A stretch of DNA of 64,000 nucleotides from Nematopogon swammerdamellus (taxonomy: Eukaryota > Arthropoda > Insecta > Lepidoptera > Adelidae). Positions 44,641 to 56,828 of this stretch are shown piece after piece. Made by a program: the position numbers and the translations under genes. The DNA is taken from positions 3,751,395 through 3,815,394 of the forward strand of contig OX336345.1 in NCBI GenBank assembly GCA_946902875.1, written 5' to 3'. The notes below the pieces were generated by a model. The model saw only the letters and a program-made list of their open reading frames with translations. It was not told where the DNA came from and did not search any database. How positions within the stretch are numbered: the first letter of the stretch is position 1; every line of letters begins with the position of its first letter.

Positions 44641-46041
44641 GTTGCCCGCGACTTCGCTCGCGTGAAATTCGTATTTCAAAGAAGAATGTATATAACTAAG
44701 TGCTAGGCCGAAGGCAGAGCTGCGTTCAGGTAAACGACAAACTTTCTCAAATAAAGTAAGTAACAAACGGCGAGGTCGAAGGCCCAGCTGCATCCTGGAA
44801 GACAATAAACCTTCTCGATGAAAGTAAGTAACTAAGGGCGAGGCCGAAGGCCGAGCTGCGCCCCGGAAGAAGATAAACCTTCTTGAAGAAGTAAGTAACT
44901 AAGGGCGAGGCCGAAGGCCGAGCTTCGTTCAGGAGGACGATAAACCTTCTCGAAGAAAGTCAGTAACTATGGGCGAGGCCGAAAGCCGAGCTGCGTTCAG
45001 GAAGAAGACAAACCTTCTTGAAGAAGTAAGTGACTAAAGGCGAGGTCGAAGGCCGAGCTGTGTTCTGTAAGACGATAAACGTTCTCAAAGAAAGTCAGTA
45101 ACTATGGGCGAGGTCGAAGACCGAGCTACGTTCAGGTCGTTAACCTTTTTCAATTTACCTTTTTAAGTTTAGCAAACTTTCTAAAATAAAGTAAGTAACA
45201 AACGGCGAGGTCGAAGGCCCAGCTGAATCCTGGAAGACAATAAACCTTCTCGATAAATGTAAGTAACTAAGGGCGAGGCCGAAGGCCAAGCTACGGCCCG
45301 GAAGAAGATAAACCTTCTTGAAGAAGTAAGTAGCTAAGTGCGAGGCCGAAGGCCGAGCTGCGTTCAGGAAGACGATGAACCTTCTCGAAGAAAGTCAGTA
45401 ACTTTGGGCGAGGCCCAAGGTCGAGCTGCGTTCAGGTAAACAATTAATCCTCTTCCGCCCTCGGGTCTCGCCCTTAATGACCTGCTTTCTTCGATATAAT
45501 ATAATATCATTTACGCGAACGAAGCTCGGCCTTTAGCCTCGCTCTTAGTCACTTAATTTTTTCGAGAAGGTTTATTGTTTACTTTAACATAGTTCGGCCT
45601 TCGACATCGCTCTTAGTTACTTTGTTTGAGAAAGTATATGGTTTAGCTATACGCAGCTCCTCCATCGGCGTCGTCATTAGGTAAATTTCTTCGTGAAGAA
45701 TATCGTTTACGTGATCAGAGCTCGGCCTTCGGCCTCGCCTTAATTACTTACTTTCTTCAGGAATGTTTGACTTCTTTCTGAACGCAGCTCGTCCTGGACG
45801 GCTTTGTCGTCTTTCAGGATAGATAAAGCTCGGCCTTCGGCCTCGCCCTTAGTTACTTACTTTCTTCGAGATGGTTTATTATTTATCAGAATGAAGCTCG
45901 GCCTTCGGCCTCGCTTTAGTTACTTCCTTTCTTCAAGAATGTTTTTCTTCTTTCTGAAAGCAGCCCGGCCTTCGTCCCGGCCTTCAGTTACATACTTTCT
46001 TCTTTTGAAATTGGAATTTCACGCGAGCGAAGTCGCAGGCA
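44641..46041. mobile_element. 1.4-kb Foldback-like palindrome built of 68-bp tandem repeats
   Basis: The outer ends are inverted copies of GTTGCC(C/T)GCGACTTCGCTCG. From about 44700 to 45455 the sequence is a tandem array with a 66-68-bp period; the motif CGAGG(C/T)CGAAGGC starts at 44771, 44839, 44907, 44975, 45041, 45109, then 45206, 45274, 45341 and 45409. From about 45465 to 46000 the same unit appears reversed (GCTCGGCCTTCGGCCTCG). A larger 435-bp repeat joins 44749-44900 with 45176-45340. Long inverted arms composed of tandem repeats are the defining layout of Foldback/Galileo-type elements. No transposase is seen. Confidence 0.8.
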
Positions 46042-46857
46042 ACAGAAGTATAAATTGCACCAATGACATCGACAAAACGTGAACTTTCAATTATCTTTTT
46101 TTCATTAATAAAATATTTTTTCACCGGCCAGCTCTAAGACGTCGATATGACAGTTCTCCGTTGTCAACTTGATATTTTAATTTTTTTTGCATTTCATGAA
46201 TCAAATAATTCGTCACCGGACAGCTGTCGCCAATGTAACTGTCAAGAAACCTGTACTTTGGTTGACGTGATTCTAAATGTTAATGATAATAATATATATT
46301 TTTTATTTTTTGATATTTTTTTTGTGTATTATGTTATTCCGGCATATAAACTGCCTCTATACAAAGTTTCGTCTAATTCCGTTCAGTGGTTTTTGCGTGA
46401 TGCGCGTACAGACAAACAAACAAACAAAAATTTTAAAAACTGTTCTAACATGTTCAGTATCTCATTATAAGCCACCCTGGTTAGTTTTTTTCCGAATACA
46501 TTCAATGTACAGACTTTCTTACCTTTACGATTTTATTATATGTATAGATATTCAATGGTCTGAAGGATAATACCTACATATATTTCGGTTTGCGGCAGCG
46601 GATAACTTGCGAGAGCGGTTGGTGGGCGCGGTGCTAGCACACTCGGCCTCCGACGCCGCCACCCCCGTCGTCACTCGGCACCCCGGTCCGGGACGGTACG
46701 TGCGTCGAGCCGGCAAAAATGTTACGGGCATCTTGGAAATTTCAATTGTATCGCCAGCTTTGTTTATCTCTCGACTATTGTTCCAATTTGTTCGATCTGT
46801 GCGCCCCGCGTGCGCGCATTCCTGAGATACACGTCGGATTTATGGCAAAAGGAGTTT
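46042..46857. other. No gene seen
   Basis: Short frames only; a (CAAA)n-like patch near 46410-46430. Confidence 0.4.
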
Positions 46858-47130
46858 ACCTTCATTTCGTGTCGGCTACACGAACTGGACGGAAAACACG
46901 AACTATTTACATAGCCGTTTCGACCGATGTTTCGCTCAGTGCGGTGGTACCGCCGGCCGGGATCAACCCTACCACCTAGTAAGGTAAGAAGGGAAGGGAC
47001 CTACAGGTTAACGTGGAATCCGAACCACGGTCAGCCGCCAACGGTCGAGCGGTCACCCATCCAAGTACTGACCGCGCTCAGCGTTGCTTAACAACAGTCG
47101 ACCGACCGCGCCACTGAGCTACCGAGGCTG
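46858..47130 (-). repeat. SINE family 2 with clear 5S-rRNA-like head, tail truncated
   Basis: Minus strand: tRNA-like CCTCGGTAGCTCAGTGGCGC, then the 44-base 5S-like segment (47049-47092 on the plus axis), then B-box-like GTGGTTCGGATTCC and half of the body. It abuts another family-2 copy at 47131. Confidence 0.85.
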
Positions 47131-47453
47131 TGTTTTTTTTTTTATGGAAACTGACACTTGGCTACATCACCTACAACATCCGTGATGTCAGCCCATAACA
47201 CCGGGTGAACTTGGTACCACGTCAGTGCTACCCTTCAGTCGTGCCGGCTACACTGAACTGGACGGAAAACACAAACTATTTACATAGCCGTTTCGACCGA
47301 CCTTTCATTCAGTGCGGTGGTACCATCCCGGGCGGGTTAAACCCTACCACCTAATAATATAAGAAGGGAGTCATATTCATTAGTCGCCTTTTACGACATA
47401 CACAGGGAGAGATGCAGTGGGGCTATTCTTTTAAAGTACCGGCCCCACACGGT
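47131..47453 (-). repeat. SINE family 2, subtype B
   Basis: Starts with a T-tract at the left and ends TTTAAAGTACCGGCCCCACA; tandem with the previous copy. Confidence 0.85.
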
Positions 47454-47542
47454 AAGTTGTGATTAAAAGTGAAAATTTTGTTAAAAAGTGACAGGTAGAC
47501 GTTTTGCCATATGACTACCGACACGTACCTAAGCGGGTTTGA

Positions 47543-47824
47543 CACCTGAAAGCTCTGGCGGCTCCTGCGGATCCTGCGATCCTACGGCTCGGGTTGACTC
47601 GGCTCGAAACGAAACACTCGGCTTGAAACGAAACGTAACAAAAAACGACATGCACCGCCTCAATTTTAGGTTAGGGTCTCTATATTAACCCTGGTTATTT
47701 TTTTTAAACCACCAAAACATCACTCATACCACACAACATCACTCATACCACACATTCCTTAGAGCCGAGTTTGCCGAAAGGATCTAAAGGATCCGTAGTA
47801 GGAGCCAGTAGCTCTTTCAGGTGG
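47543..47824. mobile_element. Candidate inverted-repeat element
   Basis: CACCTGAAAGCTCTGGCGGC (47543 on) pairs imperfectly with the reverse complement ending at 47824 (GGAGCCAGTAGCTCTTTCAG). Arms of about 40 bases. The interior 47690-47745 also recurs in reverse at 60065-60115. Confidence 0.45.
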
Positions 47825-48115
47825 CGGACCGTTACCTAAGCTCCCTGCGCCCGCTGCCCCGCGCCGGCAGCTCGCAGCTCGCATCCTCCAACGAATTCCT
47901 GTCGCCGTTAAGATTAATTGGTTTTTAACCGGCGTGCTATTACTGGAACGGGACTTCGGCCACGTAGATACCTCAGTTATTGACTCTTGGGAAACATGTT
48001 TCTCAGAAATGCTTTCTCTTTTTAAACGCATTAAATTTTCTCGATGATATTGCAAAGTTACATACCTCCCAATCGTAAAATAGAACCGCTTGTATTAAAT
48101 AAATATTTATTATAT

Positions 48116-48215
48116 CATATACACTTCCCTCCAAGTACAGTCTCTGTACCTGAGACCTGTAAGGCCGGCATGGCATTCGCAACCCCCGCATACGATCGAA
48201 TGTCCATCTACCTAT
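48116..48215 (+). repeat. Type-A LINE 3' tail
   Basis: TTCCCTCCAAGTACAG ... AAGGCCGGCATGGCATTCGC ... GATCGAATGTCC. Confidence 0.6.
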
Positions 48216-48436
48216 GTATATACTTATGTGTATGTTATATTTTAGGGGTTAGTCCATCCAGTTATACTATTAACTGCACCATGTGAATGAGCCTTAACAT
48301 TGCATATTCGGGTTTTGGGGATCCTGATGAGTTCACGAGGATCCCCTGGGGCATCACTCTAGGGGATCCTGGTGGCCTCATCCCTTGGGCGACATGTCGC
48401 GATTTCTATAAAAAAAATAGATCATGAAACTTTCCA

Positions 48437-48806
48437 TTTTTTTTTTATGGAAACTGACACGGTTGGCTACATCATCTACAACGTCCGTGATGTCAGCCCA
48501 TAACACCGGGTGAACTAGGTGTCATGTCAGTGCTTCCCCCTTTGATCGTGGCGGCTACAATAAACTGGTCGGAAAACACAAACTATTTACATAGCCGTTT
48601 AGACCGACGTTTCATTCAGTTCGGTGGTAAACCCTACCACCAAGTAAGATTAGGAGGGAAGGGACCTACAGTTTTACGAGTAATCCGAACCTCGGTCAGC
48701 CTCCAACGGTCAGCGGTCACCCATCCAAGTACTGACCGCACCCAGCGTTGCTTAACATTCAATAGCGACAGTTGACTGTCTGCACCACTGAGCTATCGAG
48801 GCTGAC
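48437..48806 (-). repeat. SINE family 2 with complete tRNA-like and 5S-like head
   Basis: Best head copy. On the minus strand CCTCGATAGCTCAGTGGTGC is followed by the 5S-like segment (48713-48756 on the plus axis), then GAGGTTCGGATTAC, the body (with a short deletion) and an A9 tail. Confidence 0.88.
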
Positions 48807-48928
48807 AATAATGGCATAATAACTGATCTCAATATAAAGCAGCATGCTATGTTTTTTACACCGAAAAGTAGGCGCGAAATTAGAATTGGAGCTGAGGTAT
48901 ACGTACTCTTAACTGTCAGAGAAAGAAA

Positions 48929-49106
48929 TTTAAGTTTCCGGATTAACAATAGGTACTAAAGACATTAGTCGACGGTTCGCCCGCTACGTCACGGGCTTCT
49001 TCAGGAATTGCGGGAGTTCCTGGATCCGACGTCTGGTGTCCGTTGTACCAGACGTCAAACAACGAGCGTACAGTTTAACACTACCTACTGTTAATCCGGA
49101 AACTTA
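48929..49106. mobile_element. 178-bp MITE with inner hairpin
   Basis: Arms TTAAGTTTCCGGATTAACAA... (48929-48955) and 49082-49106 are reverse complements with one mismatch. The core holds a 10-bp hairpin GACGTCTGGT / ACCAGACGTC (about 49029-49057). Confidence 0.75.
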
Positions 49107-49992
49107 AAAATGGGTATAAGAAATTACCTATGCTGAATGTAGTGAATAATACAGTTTATAGATTCCGATGACAGAATTTATAGATATATTGCTAATGATG
49201 CTATAATTATTGTGGGGGATTTTATTTTTAGATTTATTCTAAGTTACAGTGGGCGATCACTTAAATAAAATTGAATTACACCACACATCGTAGAGTCGAA
49301 TGGAGCGAATAATTGGCTAGAGCGGGCTCCAATATGGCGGCGTTAAAAGTGAAGCAATGAACATTTACGATGGCGCATCGAAAACGTTCCGCGTGTTCAT
49401 CGATAGCGGGAGTTATTCGAGAAATCATTAACAGGAGTAAAGTAAAATAGCTGGAGCCGTGAGCCATCGCGGAGGCTGTAAAGTTTATTGTGCTGAACTG
49501 CGCAACGTAGCGGGATGAGGAATCAACCTGCGGCGCAAGGGAGAAACTACTCGAAGAGAATATTGTGAATTTGAAATCTTTGAATAATGTTCAATATACC
49601 ACTCAATGTATAAATGAAACAAACCTTAATAACAAAGAGAGTGATGTTATATCAAATTAATTTAAGATAAAAAAAAAAAGACGATTGCTGAATCAGGAAA
49701 CGTAAAATATAGATGCAATGGGTCCTAAAGATGCTAAAGATGCTAGTAGCATTAATGGAGGTTAGGAAAAGTGTAACATTGTATTGAAACCAATAGCTAC
49801 TACTGCCGGCTTGGTTTCTTTTCGTGAATTCAATTAACGTTCCCCGTGTGCTCGAAAAATTATTATATTTTTAAACCAAAATGTATGTTAAGCTTGAATC
49901 TGTCCGTGAGCGTTTATTTGGTGAAAATCGGACGAGTACTTTTGACGCTATCGCAAGTTGTACTGAGCGTGAGAGCAAACTTGGGGAGATAA
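49107..49992. other. No gene seen
   Basis: No supported coding frame or RNA. Confidence 0.45.
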
Positions 49993-50290
49993 GTGCATAC
50001 CTACACCTGCTGATTCACCGTTCGGAACCGGTGTAAAACTGTAGGTCCCTTCCCTTGCCCCTTACTAGGTGGTAGGCTCAATTTGTAGCCGACTGGGTTG
50101 ATACCACCGCACTGGATGTAAGATGGCCGCATAGCAGCCTCGGTTGTGTTCTCCTCTAGTCCAGTATAGCCAGCATTCCAGGGAAGTCTCCGGTATGGCA
50201 CCTACCTTCTCGGAGGTGATATTGGCTGGTCGGAGCATGCGCTTAGGCCCCTCCAACTCAGCAACCCATACCGGATTACATAAAAAATAA
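49993..50290 (+). repeat. SINE family 1, 5'-truncated
   Basis: Starts at GTGCATACCTACACCTGCTG, so the tRNA-like head is missing; the 3' body is complete and ends at ACCGGATTACATAAAAAATA. Confidence 0.85.
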
Positions 50291-53200
50291 AAATAAATAA
50301 AAATAGTGGTGACGTCATCGCATCGGTGGTGGGGGTGAGGTCGAGTGCAAGGTTCTGTGTAGTCGCCGGATGGGTCTTGTAGGTTGCATAGTTTGGCAGC
50401 ACGAAGCCGTCCAAAGTACATACTTTATGTCGCCAACTTTCTGGAATACCCCCTTCTAGAATGCCCCTTGTTGCGAAGCATAAGACGTTCATCGAGTTCA
50501 CGTCAAAAACCTGCAGACATCATCTTAATACATTATTTGACCTACACGTATCAAAACAGTGAATATAGAAGCTGCATCAGCGGCAGTGTAATATTTTCGC
50601 AAGAAATCGACCCGTTCGGTGCACTGTGCGCCCGTACAAAGTTGAACGCTGTAAATGTGTCGCGGATCTCAAGTGCGGGTAATTACTGGCAATTCAGAGT
50701 GCAGACCACCAGCCAGACCCCACATTAAGCTGTTGACTACTGCGCCAGTGAAGAGCGAGAGTTTACTCTGCTCGCTTACACCGCCAGAGTTCTAATCGAT
50801 ATGTAGGCTCCGCGCTAGACGGGTCCTTGTAGTCCCGATGCTCGAGCACTTCTCCATTCCGGATGAGCCATCAGACTAATTGATTGATAGTGCAAACATT
50901 AATCGCATTGACTTGGGAATTGGGTACGACTCGCGACTCCACAAGCAATGAGATGCCGCGGGACTGGTGTGTTTGAAGATGATCAAGAACCGAGCTGAAA
51001 TGAAGGATCAATGAAATATAAGCAGATACCGAATTCAGCTGAAGACAAAGAGTAATGGAGAACGCATGAACCCAGCTGCTTGGAAACGTTTTGATAAATT
51101 TACATCCGTAAATTTGCGGTTCGTTTTGAACGTGGTTTCACAAGCAGCGCTAGGTGCCGATCGCTGAATGAGTACGCGGAATTGCAACCGCAGCTCTGAC
51201 AAGATTAATCGGAACAATTCGTTTTAGTAAATATCAATTGGTGTAACACGTCCCGGTTCTAGTGAATTTTTCAATAAACTGATTGCGGCCATTAATAACG
51301 TGGACCGAGTGCGGGTCGCTCGTTGAGTCACTTCCTGAGTCAGCCGAGGTGCCGGAGCACCGTCGTCTCGTCGTCCGTGAGATCAATTGATTTTCAAGAT
51401 CCATTTCGTTACGCTGTTTTTTCACCTGACCGGACATCGTTAAGTGGTTAATGGTTGTCTATTCACGCTGTAATTATTTCTTGCAAAAAATCTATTAATT
51501 TGTGTCCTCGTGTTATTTCTGTATCGTTATTAAGTTCTAATTGGTCTTCGTCGTGCTTAAGGACATCGGCTGTGGCGATAGAGTTGTTAATGCGACCTTT
51601 ACTGTTCTCAATCATGGACGGATTTTTGTCGGACTCGGTCGCCGCCAACACATCTCCAAAAACTAAAATGCTCAACCAAATGAATTCACATGGTTGAGTA
51701 ATGTCCTCCTTATATCGCGACAAGGCGCGGTGCGATCTGCTGGCTGCGGTCGGTGCAGCGGTACTGACTCACGAGGTTGGAGTGTAGGACGCGATGCACC
51801 GACTGAATAAATATTCCCCAGCACAAAGAATACAATAACTCAACAGCGCCCACAGGATTAATATAATCATAATTTTGGGTGCAACAAACGTATACCGTTC
51901 TCCTAATGAAATATTGCTACACGCTCCCTGCTCTTTGATAAAACATACGCTCTGTACGCGAATTTTATTGCGGTGCACTGCCAATATTTTAAGGTGTCCA
52001 AACGTGGAGCCACGTACATTCTCAAAGGTCACTTAAGAAGTAGGCGAATGTTGCCAGAGTGATCTATTTTCAAAGACGATACGACGATGGAAACAAGACG
52101 GTAGGAATAATTATTTACAACATTAATATATGTACAACCAAGGGCAACTTTGTTTATTTATGTGCGGTGTTACATTAGTAATATGATAGTACCCGATAGG
52201 GAGTGATTCTAAACCTTTAGCCGAACAACTTTTATTGTTCACATTTTTATTTTGAGAATTGTTTTTTCCACTTTCTTCAATCAAGTGCCGTAAAAAGTTC
52301 ACATTTTGTTAATAAAAAAAGTTATAAGTAAAAAATGGTTCAGTTTCACATACAAATTCAGTTTTCGATGAAATTCAAAAAAGGACCTCCCAAAATTTAA
52401 CATTGTGTATAAAATCGATCGTAGCAACTTTATGTAAATAAATCAAAGTGAAAACTAGATTTGCCTAGCTTCATAACAAATTGTAATCATTTCAGAGATT
52501 AATAAAAACAATTGCAGTAACACCGAGACGGTTCTTCTTTATCAAGCAATCTCCGAACGACTCCAAATGTAACGTAAATACCAGCTTCACGTTCCTTATT
52601 GCAATAACTTACAAGGTGGTCCCTTTCCTGGGTCTGTTCGTTTTCTGCTACTGCGTTTTTACCATACCCGATATCGCCCGACGCGACAATCGCACATTCT
52701 TGCTCGTGTCTTGGACCTGCGCGGTTTTGGGCGAACAATAATTTCGAGAATTTTCCGGGTTCCCGCAGAGAACTGTGATGGCTTTACGATGTGGAAACGA
52801 TCTCTCTCTCTCTCTTTCTCTCTCTCTGTACAATCAGTCATTGTATCAGACGACGACGTGTGAATTTTAACTCTATAAAATGGTCGTACGCGACGCTGTT
52901 AATTTTCTTCGACGGCTTATCCTCACACAACAATCGAATAATAAAGTCGCGCAACAAAGCTCCATCACGCCAACCGACGACGACGATTCACATTTCAAAT
53001 TCCACGCGAAAGGATCACGCGTCAATCACGCTTCCATGGGATTTTTTTCCACCGATGAAATCATATTATTCTATTTAGCCGTATTTTATTCATTGGCCGT
53101 ATCCCTCCCGCTTCGCTGGGGGACGGATCACAATGGGGTTTTATATTTTTGTAGTTTCATATATTTTTACAAGCATTGTGGTAGCTCGGCGGACATTTAT

Positions 53201-53697
53201 GTGAACCCCACGCGGCGTGCGCTCCGCCTTTATGTTTCCTAATGTTTTTTATTGTAACTCGAATCCTGGGTGAACCTTTCATTATTGGTTACGATTCAAT
53301 TTGAATATTCAATGATGTTCGCCTAAAGGATTTTGTATTCGGCCGGTGCGAGAGCGGAACACGCGAAGCCGACTCGAGCCGCTCACTCTATCAAAGGGAG
53401 ATGAAACTGGTTCTGATTGAGGCGATCGTGAAATAAATTGGTTTTGTTAGGAGGACACGCCTTACCAGAGGGAACCTAAACGTATCTAATTTTGTAAGAA
53501 TCACAAAACGACGTAAAAATGTAGACGAGACTCCGGCGTCGGCTGTGTTTACATTGTCTTAATTAGAAGCTTAATTAAATAAGGAACCTGTATAAACGGC
53601 GCGGCCATAGACACAGTTCACGTCTATTGTACCTCTAATAAAAATACACTTCAAAATGCTAATTCGTTTTGTTTCGTTTTATGTTTTTCCGCGAGCC
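50291..53697. other. No supported gene; several small minus-strand frames
   Basis: Frames at 51769-52032, 51463-51723 and 51234-51437 (all minus) line up in order, and the first contains a strongly hydrophobic segment MIILILWALLSYCIL ending beside a GTGAGT donor-like site (51767-51772). I could not connect them in phase. (TC)n at 52801-52828. Nothing else was recognised. Confidence 0.3.
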
Positions 53698-53721
53698 GCC
53701 CCCCCCCCCCCCCCCCCCCCC
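53698..53721. repeat. Cytosine homopolymer
   Basis: Uninterrupted C run of about 23 bases before CTCCCGCCCC. Length is prone to sequencing error. Confidence 0.85.
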
Positions 53722-56077
53722 TCCCGCCCCGCGTCTACTGTTTGCTCTTAATTTTTCTTCCAGTAATTAGTTCCTCGGAGGTTTGTTTTGTGTTTTTTTG
53801 GTCGGCGGCGGTCGGTATCGCATTTTTGAGGAGTCTTTGCGGCAATTACTGCAAAATAAACTTTCCTAAAGTAGGTAATTACGTTAACATTGAAATTGTA
53901 TTTTTTCATACATCTTTTTATTGTTCAGTTTACATGCGTGCATCCGCAAACAGATGTTGATGAGCCTAATATCCAATTTAATTTTAATAAATAAAATATT
54001 TAAATACAATTTTCTTATTATTCGTGTTGGGTTAGAAGCAATTTCTCCCAATAATTTAGTCACGACCGGACAGATCAGGCGTATCGCCACTAAAGCATTC
54101 GGACAAAAATATACACAATTTCGTCGTAAATTTATTGTTTATTTCATAAGCGGACATATCGTACGTGTAATGTGGCCGTAAAGCGCGGACCAAAAACCAT
54201 TACGGACACCATAAATATTCGCCGAAGTTCTTTTAAACTGGAGTCTCGTGTGTGTATTAATATTATGTGCTATGGTAATTTGATTGTTCGCGATAAATTA
54301 GCTGGCTAGTGTCCTGCGGCGAGAGTCGTCCCTCCCCCGTCCCCATCTCGCTGCCCATCGCCCGCACCGCGGGAGTCCACGCTCCAAGTCTCCCTCTGAC
54401 CCCCACATTTTTCGAAGACGCCTCCGCGAGTCGTAAAGTTGGCCGGGGTTAGCAGTAAGCCTCCGCTGCAGCCAGCGCGCTATCTGGAAGGGAAGGCGGC
54501 CAATAAATAAGGTATAACAATATGACGATGCGCTACCTTGTGTGCGCGAGATGCGCCTTTTGTTGCCAATTTAAAAGAAAGATGAATATTTTTGTTTGAC
54601 AACGTACGTACAAAGTTGTGAGGAACCGTGGTACAGTTACGCGACAGAGCACGAGTGCGGACGATGTATGAGGTGCGAGGTGCGACGCGGATGTTCACTG
54701 CCTACCGCGTCAATCACTCCCACTCTAATTTTTTTTCATTATTAATTAGCATTAATAACGACAACATTTTTCTCGATAATTCTTAATCATAAAACTTCTT
54801 CCTGCGCAAAGTCTTTCTTCACTGGTGCCACATAAGTGGTTACTGTCTAGCCTGGCGATCTCCACGGCGAGGCCCCTAACCGGCAGAAGGAAACAGGTAA
54901 CGGCGTCCCAGGGCCCAAGTAAGCACCTCCGACTCCACAGCAAGGGAGCCCTTTCCTGTTTGCTTATTTGTACCAAATATCACATTTTTAATACAGTCCA
55001 TTACCAATTTTCGCACATTTCTTACGGCGCGAAGCTATTTTTTTTATTGCTTTTGTTACTAAACATTTTAGCACATCACTAGGGAATTCCTCTAACCCGC
55101 ACTCCAGCTCTGTCGCGTACTGTAAGTAGATCCAAGTTGAAAGTTGATTCAGAAATAATGGCGGAAGTGAAGTCTTCAGTTCTAAGTAACATATACTATA
55201 GATCTGATCCAATAGTTGAAGAAGTGATTTAGTGCCGCTTTATGATCTCTGGTTAAGTTTCGTCCAACAGTTATTTTTCTGTTATTGTGACATTGCTCAC
55301 ACAGCTGACGAAGGTACACCACCTCGTCTATTAGAAGGTCTAGATAGGATTACTTATATTTACTTTATTATTTAAAAATAGAGAATTTTTTTTACTAATT
55401 TTATTTTGTTCTATATATTTGAGTTATGTCAGTATTTCGATTAACATGGGTATTCTGGGTAAGTCATTGCTAATAGGACGGGCTTTGTGAGGGCCGTTCG
55501 AAGCCGCAAGCACCGCCAGCAGAAAACTGAGAATTACATGCCGTTTACGGTTATACTTCGCCAACTCTCGTTCCTTGAATCTTAATGCTAATTGCTCACT
55601 GCGTGCGTTAGCTTCCACATTTTAAATTAACCATAACTTTTTTTTATGTCCCACAAGCGTCGGGCAACTTTTTGACCATAACGACTGTGTTCTATTCGCA
55701 GAAGCGTGTCGACCTCGAGGCGAGGTGTCGACAAACTTTTTATTAGGGCCTCCAGACTGCGCTCCGTACAAATTGGGTGAGAAGTGGCCCGTTTGACGCG
55801 CTCTTTGCATATCTGCGCTATAAATCTACGAGAGGCGGCCGAGCGGGTGATAACGCGAGGCACGGAGCGGGACAGATGTTGTCGTAATCTGATTGTGGTT
55901 CACAGGAGCGCGGACTGTGAGCTTGGACAGAGTGAACTCTGATATCGGTAGAACTACGAACGCTAGGCTAGATACTACAAACGATAGGACATATTATGCC
56001 ATGTAGGAATTCTGCGAGGATGCCAGGAAGGAATTCTGCTAGGAAAGAGCAGCGTTACGAAGATAAATACTTTATAG
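53722..56077. other. No gene seen
   Basis: Unremarkable intergenic sequence; the short frames lack recognisable domains. Confidence 0.4.
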
Positions 56078-56394
56078 TAGTGGTGCCCAAACGGTCGATC
56101 GCAAGAGGCTTATAAAGGTCGATCGCCGAAAATATGTAGAGCAAGAATTGACTCGTAGAAACATCGAAGAATTCATAATATTTGATGTGACTAACATTTT
56201 CCATGTGGTGGTGTCATCTTCCACAAGGACCGCAATGGTAACAAATATAAAAGATGTAATGAACATAGTTTTCAATTCGAACAAAAATGACTACAAATTA
56301 TGGAACAACGAAAATGTTTGGTACAAGTGTCGATCTCACAACCTTTAATTTTTTGTAGATAAATATTCATAGAAAAAAGTATGGGCACCACTGC
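56078..56394. mobile_element. hAT-type MITE (317 bp) with 8-bp target duplication
   Basis: Ends TAGTGGTGCCCA and TGGGCACCACTG; the first base pair is mismatched. CTTTATAG flanks both sides (56070-56077, 56395-56402). The CAGTGGTGCCC-type end is a common hAT terminus. Non-coding interior. A third hAT family in this window. Confidence 0.9.
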
Positions 56395-56828
56395 TTTATA
56401 GGAAAGATAGAAAAAGAAACAAAGAAGGAAAATGTATTTTTTTATCTCGTGGAAATAATTCCCACACTCAAGATTTTTGCTATTACGTACTAAATATTTC
56501 ACAACATACGACTCTCAGACATCCATAGATTGACTGGATAAATCCGCCTTTGCCCCCTCATGTAAAATTATATATCTTGTTGTTTCTGTAAAATGTTTTA
56601 GAGAAATAAAGTATTTCTATCTATCTATCAATAAAGCAGATCCCTAACGAGAACAGCATCGCTAACACCATTGTGGTTCAAACAAACAAAATAACAAGCT
56701 ACGAACGTTTTCATTGTAGATATTCTGATAGATAGATGCGTAGATAGCAGACTTGATACAATTGATACAAATAGTGACATAACACAGACAGAACATGACG
56801 TTATTGGAGACTCCAAAGAAACAACCAG
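56395..56828. other. No gene seen; LINE-tail-like segment and (TATC)n
   Basis: GGATAAATCCGCCTTTGCCC then AATAAAGTATTTCTATCTATC (about 56537-56629) resembles a LINE 3' end with a TATC tail. Confidence 0.45.

Noticed and set aside
44641..46041. CRISPR-like array
   Set aside because: Contiguous 68-bp units without unique spacers, inverted in the second half, in an insect genome.
48713..48756. 5S rRNA gene
   Set aside because: Only about 44 bases of the 3' half are present, inside a repeated SINE and in several copies.
52880..53242. 120-codon plus-strand frame
   Set aside because: No domain, no splice or promoter context, and overlapping another frame of similar size.
2271..53721. Homopolymer runs (G16 at 2271, C18 at 34880, C~23 at 53698) as regulatory G-quadruplex sites
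   Set aside because: Single long runs near no gene; lengths are unreliable and the context gives no functional hint.
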